A stretch of 64,000 nucleotides of DNA from positions 1-64,000 of the forward strand of contig JBKECS010000048.1 of NCBI GenBank assembly GCA_047974805.1. The letters run 5' to 3'. The notes beneath the pieces are model-generated. The model was not told the origin of the DNA. It did no database searches and worked only from the letters and a program-made list of their open reading frames with translations. Below are positions 8,088 through 16,468 of this stretch, piece by piece. Position 1 is the first letter of the stretch; each line of letters starts with the position of its first letter. The DNA is from JAJXUB01 sp047974805. Lineage in GTDB: Bacteria; Actinomycetota; Actinomycetes; Actinomycetales; Dermatophilaceae. The translations under genes were made by a program, and so were the position numbers.

Positions 8088-9874
8088 GTGGCGTACAGGC
8101 CGTCCACCTCGTCGGTGAAGTCCCGCATGACCACGTTGCGCTTGAGCTTCAGCGACGGGGTCAGATAGCCGTTCTCCTCGGTGAAGTCGTCCTCGAGGAC
8201 GGCGAACTTGCGGATGGACTCGGCCTTGGACACCGCCTCGTTAGCCGTGTCGACCGCGCGCTGCAATTCGTCCATCACGGTGGGGTTGGTGCGTGCCTTG
8301 GACACCGTCAACCCGTCGAATCCGTGATTCGCGCCCCACACCGGCACCATCTCCGCGTCGAGAGTGACCAAGGCGCCGATGAACGGACGCTGGTCGCCGA
8401 CGACGATGCACTGGGAAACCAACGGGTGAGCGCGAAGCCGATCCTCGAGGATGGCCGGGGCGACATTCTTTCCCCCAGCGGTGACGAGGATCTCCTTCTT
8501 GCGCCCGGTGATCTTCAAGAATCCGTCGCCGTCCAACTCTCCGAGGTCACCGGTGTGGAACCAGCCGTCGTGGATCGCCTCCGCGGTCGCCTCCGGATTG
8601 TCGTGATAGGTGCGGAAGGTCCCTACCCCCTTCAGTAGGACCTCGCCGTCCTCGGCGATCCGCACCGAACTCCCCGGCAGGGGCATCCCCACCGTGCCGA
8701 TCCGCAGGGCTGAGGGACGGTTCACGGTCACTGGGGCGGTCGTCTCGGTCAGGCCGTAACCCTCGAGGATTGTCACGCCGATACCCCGGAAGAAATGGCC
8801 CAACCGGGTACCGAGCGGAGCGCCGCCGGAGACGGCATACGTCACCCTCCCTCCCATGGCGGCGCGCAACTTGCCGTAGACGAGCGTGTCGAAGAGCGCA
8901 TGTTTGACCCGCAGCGTCAGCGGCACCTTACCGGCGTCGGTGGCCTCGGACCAGGCGATCGCGGCGGCGGCCGCCTGCTCGAAGATGGCGCCGCGTCCGT
9001 CGCCGGATGCCTTGGCCTCGGCCGAGTTGAACACCTTTTCGAAAACGCGCGGAACAGCGAGGATGAACGTCGGCTCGAACGCGGCAAAGTCCTCCAGCAG
9101 GTTCTTGATATCCGCCGAATGCCCCATGGTCACCGAAGCGTCCACGCACAACACTTCGATGAACCGGGCGAAAACGTGTGCCAACGGCAGGAACAGCAGA
9201 GTCGAGGCACCGTCCGCGTCGACGATGTCGGACATCTCAATGTGGGCGTTCTCGGTCAAGTCCAGGAAATTGCCGTGACTCAACTCCACACCCTTCGGGC
9301 GTCCGGTCGTGCCCGAGGTGTAAATGATCGTCGCTAGCGAACTGCGATCCAGACCGGCGCGGTGGCCTGCGAGTTCGTCGTCAGTCAGCGGTGCCCCGGT
9401 GGCCGCCACCGAGTCGAGGTCACCGAGGTCGATCGCCCAGACGGTGCGCAGCGCCGGCAGCTGATCGCGGATGCCATCGATCGATGCGGCGTGCTCAGCA
9501 TGTTCGACGATGACGGCAACGGCGCCGGAATCGGACAGGATCCACTGGATCTGGTCCGGTGAGGACGTCTCGTAGATGGGCACGGGCACGGCCCCGGCGG
9601 CCCACAGGGCGAAATCTGCCAACGTCCACTCGTATCGGGTCCGCGACATCACCCCGACCGTGTCGCCCGCCTGGACGCCCGAGGCGATGAGGCCCTTGGC
9701 CAGGGCCGCGACCTCGCTGGCGAACATGGCCGCGGTGATCGGCGACCACCCGTCGTCGGAACGCCTTCGGAAGGCAACCCGGTCAGGTGAGCGCAGCGCG
9801 TTGCGGGCCGGCAGCTCACCGAGGGTCCCCGTGGCGTTGGTCGGCGCGAGCGCCGGGACGGACTTCTCTTTCAC
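8084..9874 (-). CDS. fadD15: Long-chain acyl-CoA synthetase (AMP-forming), FadD15 type
   Basis: Activates fatty acids to acyl-CoA through an acyl-adenylate; cytosolic, membrane-associated. 596 residues with the AMP-binding P-loop IIYTSGTTGRPKG near residue 190, the GYGLTETTAPVTVN adenine-binding motif, the hinge FHTGDLGELDGDGFLKITGRKKEI near 445-465 and a C-terminal Lys segment (ENGYLTPSLKLKRNVV). The GTG start follows AGGAGG. It is the first gene of a two-gene operon with the membrane glycosyltransferase. Placement beside an SRPBCC gene matches Rv2187-Rv2185c. Chain-length preference is not predictable. Confidence 0.93.
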   Translation of the reverse strand: MKEKSVPALAPTNATGTLGELPARNALRSPDRVAFRRRSDDGWSPITAAMFASEVAALAKGLIASGVQAGDTVGVMSRTRYEWTLADFALWAAGAVPVPIYETSSPDQIQWILSDSGAVAVIVEHAEHAASIDGIRDQLPALRTVWAIDLGDLDSVAATGAPLTDDELAGHRAGLDRSSLATIIYTSGTTGRPKGVELSHGNFLDLTENAHIEMSDIVDADGASTLLFLPLAHVFARFIEVLCVDASVTMGHSADIKNLLEDFAAFEPTFILAVPRVFEKVFNSAEAKASGDGRGAIFEQAAAAAIAWSEATDAGKVPLTLRVKHALFDTLVYGKLRAAMGGRVTYAVSGGAPLGTRLGHFFRGIGVTILEGYGLTETTAPVTVNRPSALRIGTVGMPLPGSSVRIAEDGEVLLKGVGTFRTYHDNPEATAEAIHDGWFHTGDLGELDGDGFLKITGRKKEILVTAGGKNVAPAILEDRLRAHPLVSQCIVVGDQRPFIGALVTLDAEMVPVWGANHGFDGLTVSKARTNPTVMDELQRAVDTANEAVSKAESIRKFAVLEDDFTEENGYLTPSLKLKRNVVMRDFTDEVDGLYAT

Positions 9875-9962
9875 GGGGCGCCTCCTGTGCCCGAGCCAGC
9901 GCCGCGGTCTGGCGGCTGGTCGATGACGTAGTCATAGACATCCTAGGAGCTAGAGGCAACGA

Positions 9963-9968
9963 TAGGGT
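9963..9968 (+). promoter_or_regulatory. -10 element TAGGGT before the SRPBCC gene
   Basis: TAGGGT is 7 nt before the ATG at 9976. The GAGG in between is only 2 nt from the ATG, too close for normal use. Confidence 0.5.
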
Positions 9969-9975
9969 CGAGGTC

Positions 9976-10419
9976 ATGGCTGAGCGCACCGAATCCGCCA
10001 TCGAGATCGCCGCCCCCGCCGGGGAGATCCTCGATGTCATTGCCGACTTCCCGGCGTACCCGCAATGGGCCGAGCAGGTCAAGGCGGCAACGATCCTTGC
10101 CGAGGACGGCGACGGCTGGGCTGACGAGGTCGAGTTCGTCCTCGACGCGGGGGTCATCAAGGACACCTATGTGCTGTCCTACGACTGGGATATCGATGAG
10201 GCCGGTGCCGGCGTGGTGTCCTGGCATCTGGTCCGTTCGGAGATGCTCAAGGCCATGGACGGCTCCTACACACTCAAAGAGGGTTCGGGCGGGACCACCG
10301 TGACCTATCGGCTCTCCGTGGATGTCGTCCTGCCTATGCTCGGGATGATCAAGCGGCGCGCCGAGAAGCTCATCATCGAGACGGCACTGAAGGAACTCAA
10401 GAAGCGGGTCGAGCACTAG
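9976..10419 (+). CDS. SRPBCC (polyketide cyclase/START-like) family protein
   Basis: 147 residues with the start-related helix-grip fold: N-terminal strand ESAIEIAAPAGEILDVIADF, the YPQWAEQVKAATIL segment typical of cyclase/dehydrase-like proteins, and the long C-terminal helix (MLGMIKRRAEKLIIETALKE). Such proteins bind a hydrophobic ligand in a deep cavity; catalytic residues are not evident. The M. tuberculosis counterpart by position is Rv2185c (TB16.3), next to fadD15. Probably starts a two-gene unit with the following CxxC protein. Ligand unknown. Confidence 0.85.
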   Translation: MAERTESAIEIAAPAGEILDVIADFPAYPQWAEQVKAATILAEDGDGWADEVEFVLDAGVIKDTYVLSYDWDIDEAGAGVVSWHLVRSEMLKAMDGSYTLKEGSGGTTVTYRLSVDVVLPMLGMIKRRAEKLIIETALKELKKRVEH

Positions 10420-10493
10420 GCGATGCCGATGACGACCTACGCCATACACCGCCCGAGTCGGCGCTGCCTGCTCGGTCGGTCCGGGTATGCCAC

Positions 10494-10871
10494 GTGACCG
10501 ACGCTCAGGGGAGCGGGCCCAGCGGTTCGCCGATCGGTTCGGTCGCCGAGGAAGCCGCGAAACTGCTGTCTGCGCTCGGATTGGAACACGGCTGGGTCGA
10601 TCCCGTAGGTCCTGACGCCCCGGCCAGCCGGGACGAGGAACCTTTCGATCAGCACAGCGCCACGGCGGCGTCGTCCTGCACGGCCTGCCCGGTATGCCTG
10701 GGCATCTCATGGTTGCGCGCGGCGCATCCGCACGCGTTGGCCACCTTGGCGCAGGGTGCGGCCATGGCCGCGGCAGTGTTGGCCGACCTCGCCGCCTCCG
10801 CGGGCGAGGCTGCCCAGGCAGCGAATCCAGCCACGCCGGAGGACCAGGAATCACCGCCGGACAGCCCGTAG
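10494..10871 (+). CDS. Conserved actinobacterial protein with CxxCxxC motif, function unknown
   Basis: 125 residues, GTG start. The centre carries SSCTACPVCLGISWLR (about residues 60-75), a C-x2-C-x2-C cluster suggesting metal or Fe-S binding, followed by an Ala-rich helix (LATLAQGAAMAAAVLADLAA) and an acidic, Pro-rich tail. It follows the SRPBCC gene by 74 bp on the same strand, in the position of Rv2186c relative to Rv2185c, and I infer it is that family's counterpart. Convergent with the GH65 gene 4 bp away. No function is assigned. Confidence 0.7.
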   Translation: MTDAQGSGPSGSPIGSVAEEAAKLLSALGLEHGWVDPVGPDAPASRDEEPFDQHSATAASSCTACPVCLGISWLRAAHPHALATLAQGAAMAAAVLADLAASAGEAAQAANPATPEDQESPPDSP

Positions 10872-10875
10872 CGCG

Positions 10876-13413
10876 TCAGAACTCCAGGTCGCTCGGTTCG
10901 ACGTCGGCGAACGGGCTGGGGTCGGGAACGCCTGCAGTGATGAGGCTTCCGTCTGCTCGGACCGCGCCGACCCACGGGAACGGGTTGGGCTCGTCGTCGA
11001 TGACCGGACCCTGCCCGTCCAAGGTCACGACCGTCGGGGCGTCCGGACCGACGAGATAATCGGTGCCGCGCACGGAGATCGGGATCTTGCCGCTGCCCTC
11101 CTCGACCGTGAACGTCATTGTCTGCTGGCTCAGCTCCACCCGCACCCGGGTGCCGCGCCAGCGCAGTCGCCAGGTCAGGCCGTCCCAGTCCTGAGGCAGC
11201 CGTGGATCGAACCGCAGGTTTCCATCGGAGTCCCGCATCCCGCCGAAGCCATTGACCAGCGCGGTCCACACGCCACCGGCAGACGCGACGTGAACGCCGT
11301 CCACGGTGTTCCCGTGCAAGTTGGCCAGGTCGACGTACAGCGCCTTGAGGAAATACTGTCGGGCCATCCGGTGGTAGCCGACCTCGGCGGCCATGACCGA
11401 TTGAACCACCGCGGACAGGGTCGAATCACCGGTGGTGATCGGGTCGTAGTAGTCGAAGTCGGCCTTCTTCTGCGCCGCGCTGAACCGGTCGCCCTGGAGG
11501 AACAGGGCCAACACAACATCGGCCTGCTTGAGCACCTGGAATCGGTAGATGACCAGCGGGTGGTAGTGCAGTAGCAGGGGCCGGACAGAATCCGGGGTGC
11601 GGGAGAGATCCCAGACCTCGCGGTCCAAGAACGCGTCGTCCTGGGGATGGATGCCCAGGCGCTCGTCATAGGGGATGTGCATCGCCGCGGCGCACCCCTT
11701 CCACTCCGTCACCTCGGCCTCACGCAGGCGAAGCTGGTGCTTCAACCGGGCGAAATCGTCGGGGAACTCGGCGCGGACTCGTTCGACGGCAGCAGCAGCG
11801 CGTTCGAGGTTGAACCGGGCCATGACGTTGGTGAAGAGGTTGTTGTTCACGACCGCGGTGTACTCGTCCGGTCCGGTGACACTGTGGATATGGAAGCTGC
11901 CGGCCCCGTTCTCCCGCCAAAAGCCGAGGTCGGCATACAGGCGGGCGGTTTCGACGAGGATGGCGAGGCCATGACGCACCAGGAAGTCGACATCGTCGGT
12001 GGCGTTGACGAACTGGGTGAGCGCGAAGGCGACATCGGCGTCGATATGCACCTGGGCGGTGCCTGCGGCATAGTACGCCGAGGCCTCCTCGCCGTTGATG
12101 GTGCGCCACGGGAAGAGAGCGCCGTTTTGAGACAGCTCCATCGCCCGGTCCCGCGCCTTGGGCAGCATTCGACTCCGAAAGGTCAACAGGTTCCGGGCCG
12201 CCTCCGGTTGGGTGTATGTCAGATAGGGGGCGACATACACCTCACTGTCCCAAAAGTAGTGGCCCTCGTAGCCGGAGCCGGTCATCCCTTTGGCGGGCAC
12301 ACCCACGGTGTCGGCGCGGGCACTGGCCTGGGCGATGGTGAACAGGTTGAATCGGATCGCCTGCTGGATGGCCGGAGTATGCGGGTGCGCTGAGTCGAGC
12401 TCGACGTCGCCGCCTGCCCAGTAGATGTCGAACCAGTCCCGTTGTTCGGCATGCAGCGCCGCCATGGGCACCTCGTCGAAGCGGTCCAGGGTCCGGGCGC
12501 ACCGATCGGCCAATTCATCGACTGGAAGGGTCCGGCTGGTGTGGTATGCGGCGAGCTTCTCCACGCGCACCGACTGGCCTTGGTGGAGTTGACCGGTCAA
12601 GGTCAACCGAGACCGGTCCGCCTCGGTGCTGGCCTGACTGATCAGGTCCGCCTCGGTGCTGACCCGATGACGGGCCTGGACGGCCACGGTCATCCCGCTG
12701 TGCGCGCATTTGTAGCCCAGATCGAGCCGGTCCCCCTCGGCGTCGTGCCGACGCGGCAGGAGTACCCGTTCATCGAAGGAGGGTGCCTTCCGGGGGTCGT
12801 TCGTCGCATCCTTGTGCTGGAGGGCTTGTGCCGGGACGTGGTACTCATCCTCGCCGTCTTGCCGGTTCAACAGCTGGGAGGAAATCATCACCGGGGCATC
12901 CCCGGACAGCATGGTCACCTCGAGGGTCATCACGGCTAGGTGTCGTTGGGCCATGGACACCATGCGCGTCGTGGTGACCTGAACCTTCTTGCCCGACGGG
13001 GTGCGCCAGACCAGGTCGCGGCGCAAGATGCCGTCTCGGAAGTCAAGGCTCCGCTCATAGGACAGCAAGTCGGAGATCCCGACAACGAGCGGTTCGTCGT
13101 CTACGGAGATCTTCAGCAGCTTGGCGTCGGGGGCGTTGACGATGGTTTGGCCGGTCTTGGCGAACCCATAGGCGGACTCGGCGTGATGGATGGGCCACGT
13201 CTCATGGAAGCCGTTGATGAACGTGCCGTGTTCGTAGACCTGGCGCCCCTCTTCAGGATTGCCCCGCATCCCGATGTAGCCGTTGGCGACCGCAAACAGG
13301 GTCTCGGTGACGCCCACGTCGTGCATGACCGGCTCTCGCTCGACCAGGCGCCACGGATCGACGGTGAAGCGTGTCCGATCGAGGGGGTCGGTGTCGATAT
13401 GCCCGGACTTCAT
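10876..13413 (-). CDS. Glycoside hydrolase family 65 disaccharide phosphorylase (maltose/trehalose/kojibiose type)
   Basis: 845 residues, cytosolic. Inverting phosphorolysis of an alpha-glucoside gives beta-glucose-1-phosphate plus glucose. The (alpha/alpha)6 barrel carries GYEGHYFWDSEVYVAP and the general acid Glu in VTGPDEYT (E517), followed by KQADVVLALFLQGD and the HGNTVDGVHVASAGG phosphate-binding region. Substrate (maltose, trehalose, kojibiose, nigerose) is not decided by these motifs. ATG overlaps the stop of the upstream mutase gene by 4 bp (ATGA), so the pair is co-translated. A short internal duplication lies at about residues 250-267. Confidence 0.92.
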   Translation of the reverse strand: MKSGHIDTDPLDRTRFTVDPWRLVEREPVMHDVGVTETLFAVANGYIGMRGNPEEGRQVYEHGTFINGFHETWPIHHAESAYGFAKTGQTIVNAPDAKLLKISVDDEPLVVGISDLLSYERSLDFRDGILRRDLVWRTPSGKKVQVTTTRMVSMAQRHLAVMTLEVTMLSGDAPVMISSQLLNRQDGEDEYHVPAQALQHKDATNDPRKAPSFDERVLLPRRHDAEGDRLDLGYKCAHSGMTVAVQARHRVSTEADLISQASTEADRSRLTLTGQLHQGQSVRVEKLAAYHTSRTLPVDELADRCARTLDRFDEVPMAALHAEQRDWFDIYWAGGDVELDSAHPHTPAIQQAIRFNLFTIAQASARADTVGVPAKGMTGSGYEGHYFWDSEVYVAPYLTYTQPEAARNLLTFRSRMLPKARDRAMELSQNGALFPWRTINGEEASAYYAAGTAQVHIDADVAFALTQFVNATDDVDFLVRHGLAILVETARLYADLGFWRENGAGSFHIHSVTGPDEYTAVVNNNLFTNVMARFNLERAAAAVERVRAEFPDDFARLKHQLRLREAEVTEWKGCAAAMHIPYDERLGIHPQDDAFLDREVWDLSRTPDSVRPLLLHYHPLVIYRFQVLKQADVVLALFLQGDRFSAAQKKADFDYYDPITTGDSTLSAVVQSVMAAEVGYHRMARQYFLKALYVDLANLHGNTVDGVHVASAGGVWTALVNGFGGMRDSDGNLRFDPRLPQDWDGLTWRLRWRGTRVRVELSQQTMTFTVEEGSGKIPISVRGTDYLVGPDAPTVVTLDGQGPVIDDEPNPFPWVGAVRADGSLITAGVPDPSPFADVEPSDLEF
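12615..12661. repeat. Two-unit 30-bp direct repeat inside the GH65 gene
   Basis: GGTCCGCCTCGGTGCTG occurs at 12615 and again at 12645, in frame, so the protein repeats the sequence STEAD (STEADLISQASTEADRS). It looks like a slippage duplication in a surface loop. Confidence 0.85.
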
Positions 13414-14147
13414 GCCAGCTCGCCAAGGTCGGTGACAACGCGGTCGGCCCCCGCCGCAGTCAGCGCTGCGCCGCCGGCGCCGCGGTCGACCCCGATGACG
13501 AGTCCGAATCGGCCGGCGGCGCCGGCGGCGACACCGGAAACGGCATCCTCGACCACGACAGCATCGCCGGCCGGCACGCCGCAGCGCTCGGCGGCGTACC
13601 GGAACGTATCGGGGGCCGGTTTGCCGGCCAGATGGTGTTCGCGGGCGACCGGCCCGTCGACGACGGTGACAAACCGTTGGGACAAACCGGCGGCCTGCAA
13701 GACCTCGACGGCATTGGCGGATGAGGACACCACCGCCATGGGGACGCCCATGCCGGCCAACGTGTCCAGCAACGCCACCGAGCCGGGATAGGCGCTGACG
13801 CCGTCACGGCGAAGGGCCGCATGGAACGCGGCGTTCTTGCGATTGCCCAACCCTCGCACGGTCACCGCGCTCGGCGGATCCTCGCTGGTCCCTTCTGGCA
13901 GGGCGATTCCTCGGGATCGGAGGAAGTCTCGTACCCCGTCGTAGCGCGGCTTGCCGTCGATGAAGGCGTAGTAGTCCTGCGCGGTATAGGGGGAGGTGTG
14001 TGCTCCGTCGGCGTGATATCCGGCGAAGAAGGCGGTGAACATCTCCGACCAAGCCGCCATGTGGACCGTCGCCGTCGGGGTCAGCACCCCATCGAGATCG
14101 AACAGGACGGCCGCGTAGTCACGCCAGGCGACCAGGGTGGTTGGCAT
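13410..14147 (-). CDS. pgmB: Beta-phosphoglucomutase (HAD superfamily)
   Basis: Interconverts beta-glucose-1-phosphate and glucose-6-phosphate, cytosolic; 245 residues. The HAD nucleophile motif FDLDGVLTPTATVHMAAW has D17 and D19; the cap domain holds the YYAFIDGKPRYDGVRDFL signature of beta-PGMs; motif II is VVSSSAN, motif III uses K in LAGKPAPDTF, and motif IV is VVVEDAVSGVAAG. GAGG is 7-8 nt before the ATG. It is first in a two-gene operon with GH65, whose product beta-glucose-1-phosphate is its substrate. The promoter region carries the LacI-type operator shared with the importer operon. Confidence 0.92.
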   Translation of the reverse strand: MPTTLVAWRDYAAVLFDLDGVLTPTATVHMAAWSEMFTAFFAGYHADGAHTSPYTAQDYYAFIDGKPRYDGVRDFLRSRGIALPEGTSEDPPSAVTVRGLGNRKNAAFHAALRRDGVSAYPGSVALLDTLAGMGVPMAVVSSSANAVEVLQAAGLSQRFVTVVDGPVAREHHLAGKPAPDTFRYAAERCGVPAGDAVVVEDAVSGVAAGAAGRFGLVIGVDRGAGGAALTAAGADRVVTDLGELA

Positions 14148-14211
14148 CGAAACCTCACCGTGTGGGCAGGGAGCGAAGTGGGGTGACGCCGCGGTCGACC
14201 CCACCGGGTGG

Positions 14212-14248
14212 GTGGCACGAGTGTAAACGCTTGCTTTGTGCCGTGCCA
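14212..14248 (-). promoter_or_regulatory. Promoter and LacI-type operator of the pgmB-GH65 operon
   Basis: Read on the minus strand, TGGCAC (14248-14243), a 17-bp spacer and TACACT (14225-14220) form a plausible -35/-10. The spacer end and -10 overlap GCAAGCGTTTACA, a CG-centred LacI-like site. On the plus strand the segment reads GGTGGCACGAGTGTAAA, matching 15 of 17 bases in front of the substrate-binding-protein gene at 42.9 kb (GGTGGTGCGAGTGTAAA), at nearly the same distance from the start codon. Control by the LacI protein at 38.3-39.3 kb is inferred. Confidence 0.65.
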
Positions 14249-14278
14249 GGACTGACCAGGGGCGAGCCGTGGTCCCAC

Positions 14279-14284
14279 TAGGGT
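14279..14284 (+). promoter_or_regulatory. -10 element TAGGGT before the glucokinase gene
   Basis: TAGGGT is 7 nt before the ATG at 14292, implying a leaderless message. It is divergent from and about 55 bp from the pgmB promoter. Confidence 0.5.
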
Positions 14285-14291
14285 TTGCCTC

Positions 14292-15311
14292 ATGACCAAC
14301 GCGAGCCGGGGACGGATGGCCCTGGGCATCGACATTGGCGGAACGAAGGTCGCCGGCGGGATCGTGGACCCTGCTGGCCAGATCGTTCGCCGGGCTCGTC
14401 GGGACACCCCGGACCGGAGCAAGAGTCCGGCCGTGGTGGAGGACACCATCGTCGATGTCGTCGACGAGTTGCTCCACGCCGCAGCGCAGGACGACGACGG
14501 GCCGGTCGAGGCCGTGGGCATCGGTGCCGCCGGGTTTGTGGCGGCTGACCGAGCCACCGTGGTGTTCGCGCCGCATCTGTCCTGGCGGAACGAGGCCCTG
14601 CGAGAGGCTCTGCGGGACCGGGTGAAGGCGCCGTTGTTTGTCGACAACGACGCCAATGCGGCCATGTGGGCCGAGCATCGATTTGGTGCCGCGCGAGGCG
14701 AAGACCATGCGGTCATGATCACCCTCGGGACCGGCATCGGCGGTGCGTTGCTGGCCGGTGGCCAGGTGTATCGGGGCCGCTTCGGCATCGCTGGCGAATT
14801 CGGGCATATGCAGGTCATGCCCGGTGGACAGCGTTGTGAATGCGGCAACCGGGGGTGTTGGGAGCAATACGCCTCCGGCAACGCGCTGGTGCGGGAGACG
14901 CGCACGCTCATGGCGGCGGCCTCCCCGGCCGTCGCCGATCTGGCCGACCGCGTGGCCGGTGACCCGCATGCGCTGACCGGGCCGCTGATCACCGAAGCGG
15001 CCAGGGATGGGGACGCCACCTCCATCGAGCTGCTGGCCGAAATCGGTCAATGGCTGGGGATCGGGTTGGCCAACCTGGCTGCCGCACTCGATCCGGGACT
15101 ATTCGTCATCGGTGGGGGAGTCAGCGCCGCCGGTGAACTCCTGCTCGGCCCGGCCCGGGAGACCTTCGCCCGCCACCTGACCGGTCGCGGCTATCGGCCC
15201 ATGGCGGGCATCGTCGTGGCGAAACTTGGGCCCGATGCCGGGCTCATCGGTGCCGCCGACCTCGCCCGCACCGGCGGGATGGGGGGACAGGTCCATGCCG
15301 AGCAGACCTGA
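14292..15311 (+). CDS. glk: ROK-family glucokinase
   Basis: Phosphorylates glucose to glucose-6-phosphate; 339 residues, cytosolic. The ATP-binding DIGGTKVAGGIVD motif starts at D14, the sugar-binding FVDNDANAAMWAEHRFGAA region follows with GEFGHMQV, and the ROK zinc signature CECGNRGCWEQYASG-type is present (RCECGNRGCWEQYASG). No N-terminal HTH, so this is an enzyme and not a ROK repressor. Divergent from pgmB-GH65 with 144 bp between; it would use the glucose released by the phosphorylase. Its 3' end overlaps the following gene by 17 bp. Confidence 0.93.
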   Translation: MTNASRGRMALGIDIGGTKVAGGIVDPAGQIVRRARRDTPDRSKSPAVVEDTIVDVVDELLHAAAQDDDGPVEAVGIGAAGFVAADRATVVFAPHLSWRNEALREALRDRVKAPLFVDNDANAAMWAEHRFGAARGEDHAVMITLGTGIGGALLAGGQVYRGRFGIAGEFGHMQVMPGGQRCECGNRGCWEQYASGNALVRETRTLMAAASPAVADLADRVAGDPHALTGPLITEAARDGDATSIELLAEIGQWLGIGLANLAAALDPGLFVIGGGVSAAGELLLGPARETFARHLTGRGYRPMAGIVVAKLGPDAGLIGAADLARTGGMGGQVHAEQT

Positions 15312-16020
15312 CCGCATACGGCTCGTCTCCTACAACCTCAAGGGGTTCCGGGGCGACCGCTGGGTGGCCGCCTCGGTCGTGCAGGTGCTGCGCCCGGACG
15401 TGCTGTGTCTGCAGGAGGTTCCCCGGCTGGCGACGGCCGCGCGCCGGATCCGCGCCTTTGCCGACGAGTGCGGAATGGCCTGGGCTGGGCATCATCGACG
15501 CTGCGGTGGCACGACGGTGATGATCACGCCGGGACGCCCCGTGGTCTCGGTGGCTCAACACCGATTGCCCGTCCGCTGGCCGGACGCCAGTCGCGGGTAT
15601 GCCGTCGCCGAGCTGGCCCCGCGTCGAGGCGGACCCGCCGATCGTCCAGCCACAAGCGCTGCGGTACCGCCGGTGTCGGTGGTGTCGGTGCACTTGAGCC
15701 TGCGTGCGCCCGAGCGGTTGGCGCACCTGCATACGATCGTGGAATCCCTCGGCGACCTGCGCCGGGTCGTGCTCGCCGGCGACCTCAACGAAGAGCCTGG
15801 CGGTCCGGTCTGGAACACGTTGGCGGAGGCGGGCCTGCGGCCGGTTTCGGCCGACGAGCCGACCTTCACCGCGCGCAACCCCCGCTGGCGGCTCGACGGC
15901 ATCTTCGCCGGCGCCGACATCGGTGCGGAACCGGTGGAGGTTGTGGCGCTAGGCCAGCGGGACCTGATCGCGGCCACCGACCACCGGCCGATTTGGGCCG
16001 ACCTCATCCTGCCGACCTAA
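15295..16020 (+). CDS. Endonuclease/exonuclease/phosphatase family protein
   Basis: 241 residues with the EEP fold: LVSYNLKGFRGD (Asn metal-site strand), LCLQEV (catalytic Glu), VSVHLSL (His), LAGDLNEEPGG (Asp-x-Asn) and the C-terminal ATDHRPIWADL (Asp-His) are all present, so the phosphodiesterase centre looks intact. Substrate could be DNA, an inositol phosphate or a phospholipid head group; short length without a DNA-binding insertion leaves it open. No signal peptide, so cytosolic. The ATG lies inside the end of glk, giving translational coupling. Confidence 0.85.
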   Translation: MPSRPDRIRLVSYNLKGFRGDRWVAASVVQVLRPDVLCLQEVPRLATAARRIRAFADECGMAWAGHHRRCGGTTVMITPGRPVVSVAQHRLPVRWPDASRGYAVAELAPRRGGPADRPATSAAVPPVSVVSVHLSLRAPERLAHLHTIVESLGDLRRVVLAGDLNEEPGGPVWNTLAEAGLRPVSADEPTFTARNPRWRLDGIFAGADIGAEPVEVVALGQRDLIAATDHRPIWADLILPT

Positions 16021-16037
16021 CCGCTGTCAGTGGCTAC

Positions 16038-16466
16038 TCAGACTCGGGCGCCGTCGTCGGGATCGTCCGGCTCTCGATTCTTCGGCTGGCGCAGGATGAG
16101 CAGGACGAAGCCCCCCACCGTGCCCGCCCAGGCGGCCCGAGCCCACCACGGGCTCCATGAGTCTCCAAAGAGCATGAGGACGATGAGAGCGATCGGGCCG
16201 AGCGTCAGGCCGAGCACGATCCCCCAGAACTGAGGGTCCTCGTCGCCGGGAAGATGAACCGCCGGCGGGACGAACGGCGCGTCCAGGGACGCCTCGATCG
16301 ATCCTGGCTCGGCCTGCTCCGGCACGGGCGGCGCGTCGGTGAGATCCGCCGACGGCGTGGCGTCCCATTCGGAGATGATCCGGGCGAATTCCCGGTTGAC
16401 GGCATCGGTCGAGCCATCCGGTGAGGCAGCGCCATCGTCGCCGTTCTCGTCATCGACGCCAGACAC
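16038..16466 (-). CDS. Small membrane protein, function unknown
   Basis: 142 residues. The first 70 are acidic and disordered-looking; two membrane segments follow (about 80-100, FWGIVLGLTLGPIALIVLML, and about 108-127), then a basic/acidic tail. The pattern matches an uncharacterised actinobacterial membrane family that accompanies the alpha/beta hydrolase gene; I cannot name it. The GTG start is 2 bp after the hydrolase stop, so the two form an operon. Convergent with the EEP gene. Confidence 0.7.
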   Translation of the reverse strand: MSGVDDENGDDGAASPDGSTDAVNREFARIISEWDATPSADLTDAPPVPEQAEPGSIEASLDAPFVPPAVHLPGDEDPQFWGIVLGLTLGPIALIVLMLFGDSWSPWWARAAWAGTVGGFVLLILRQPKNREPDDPDDGARV

Positions 16467-16468
16467 GA

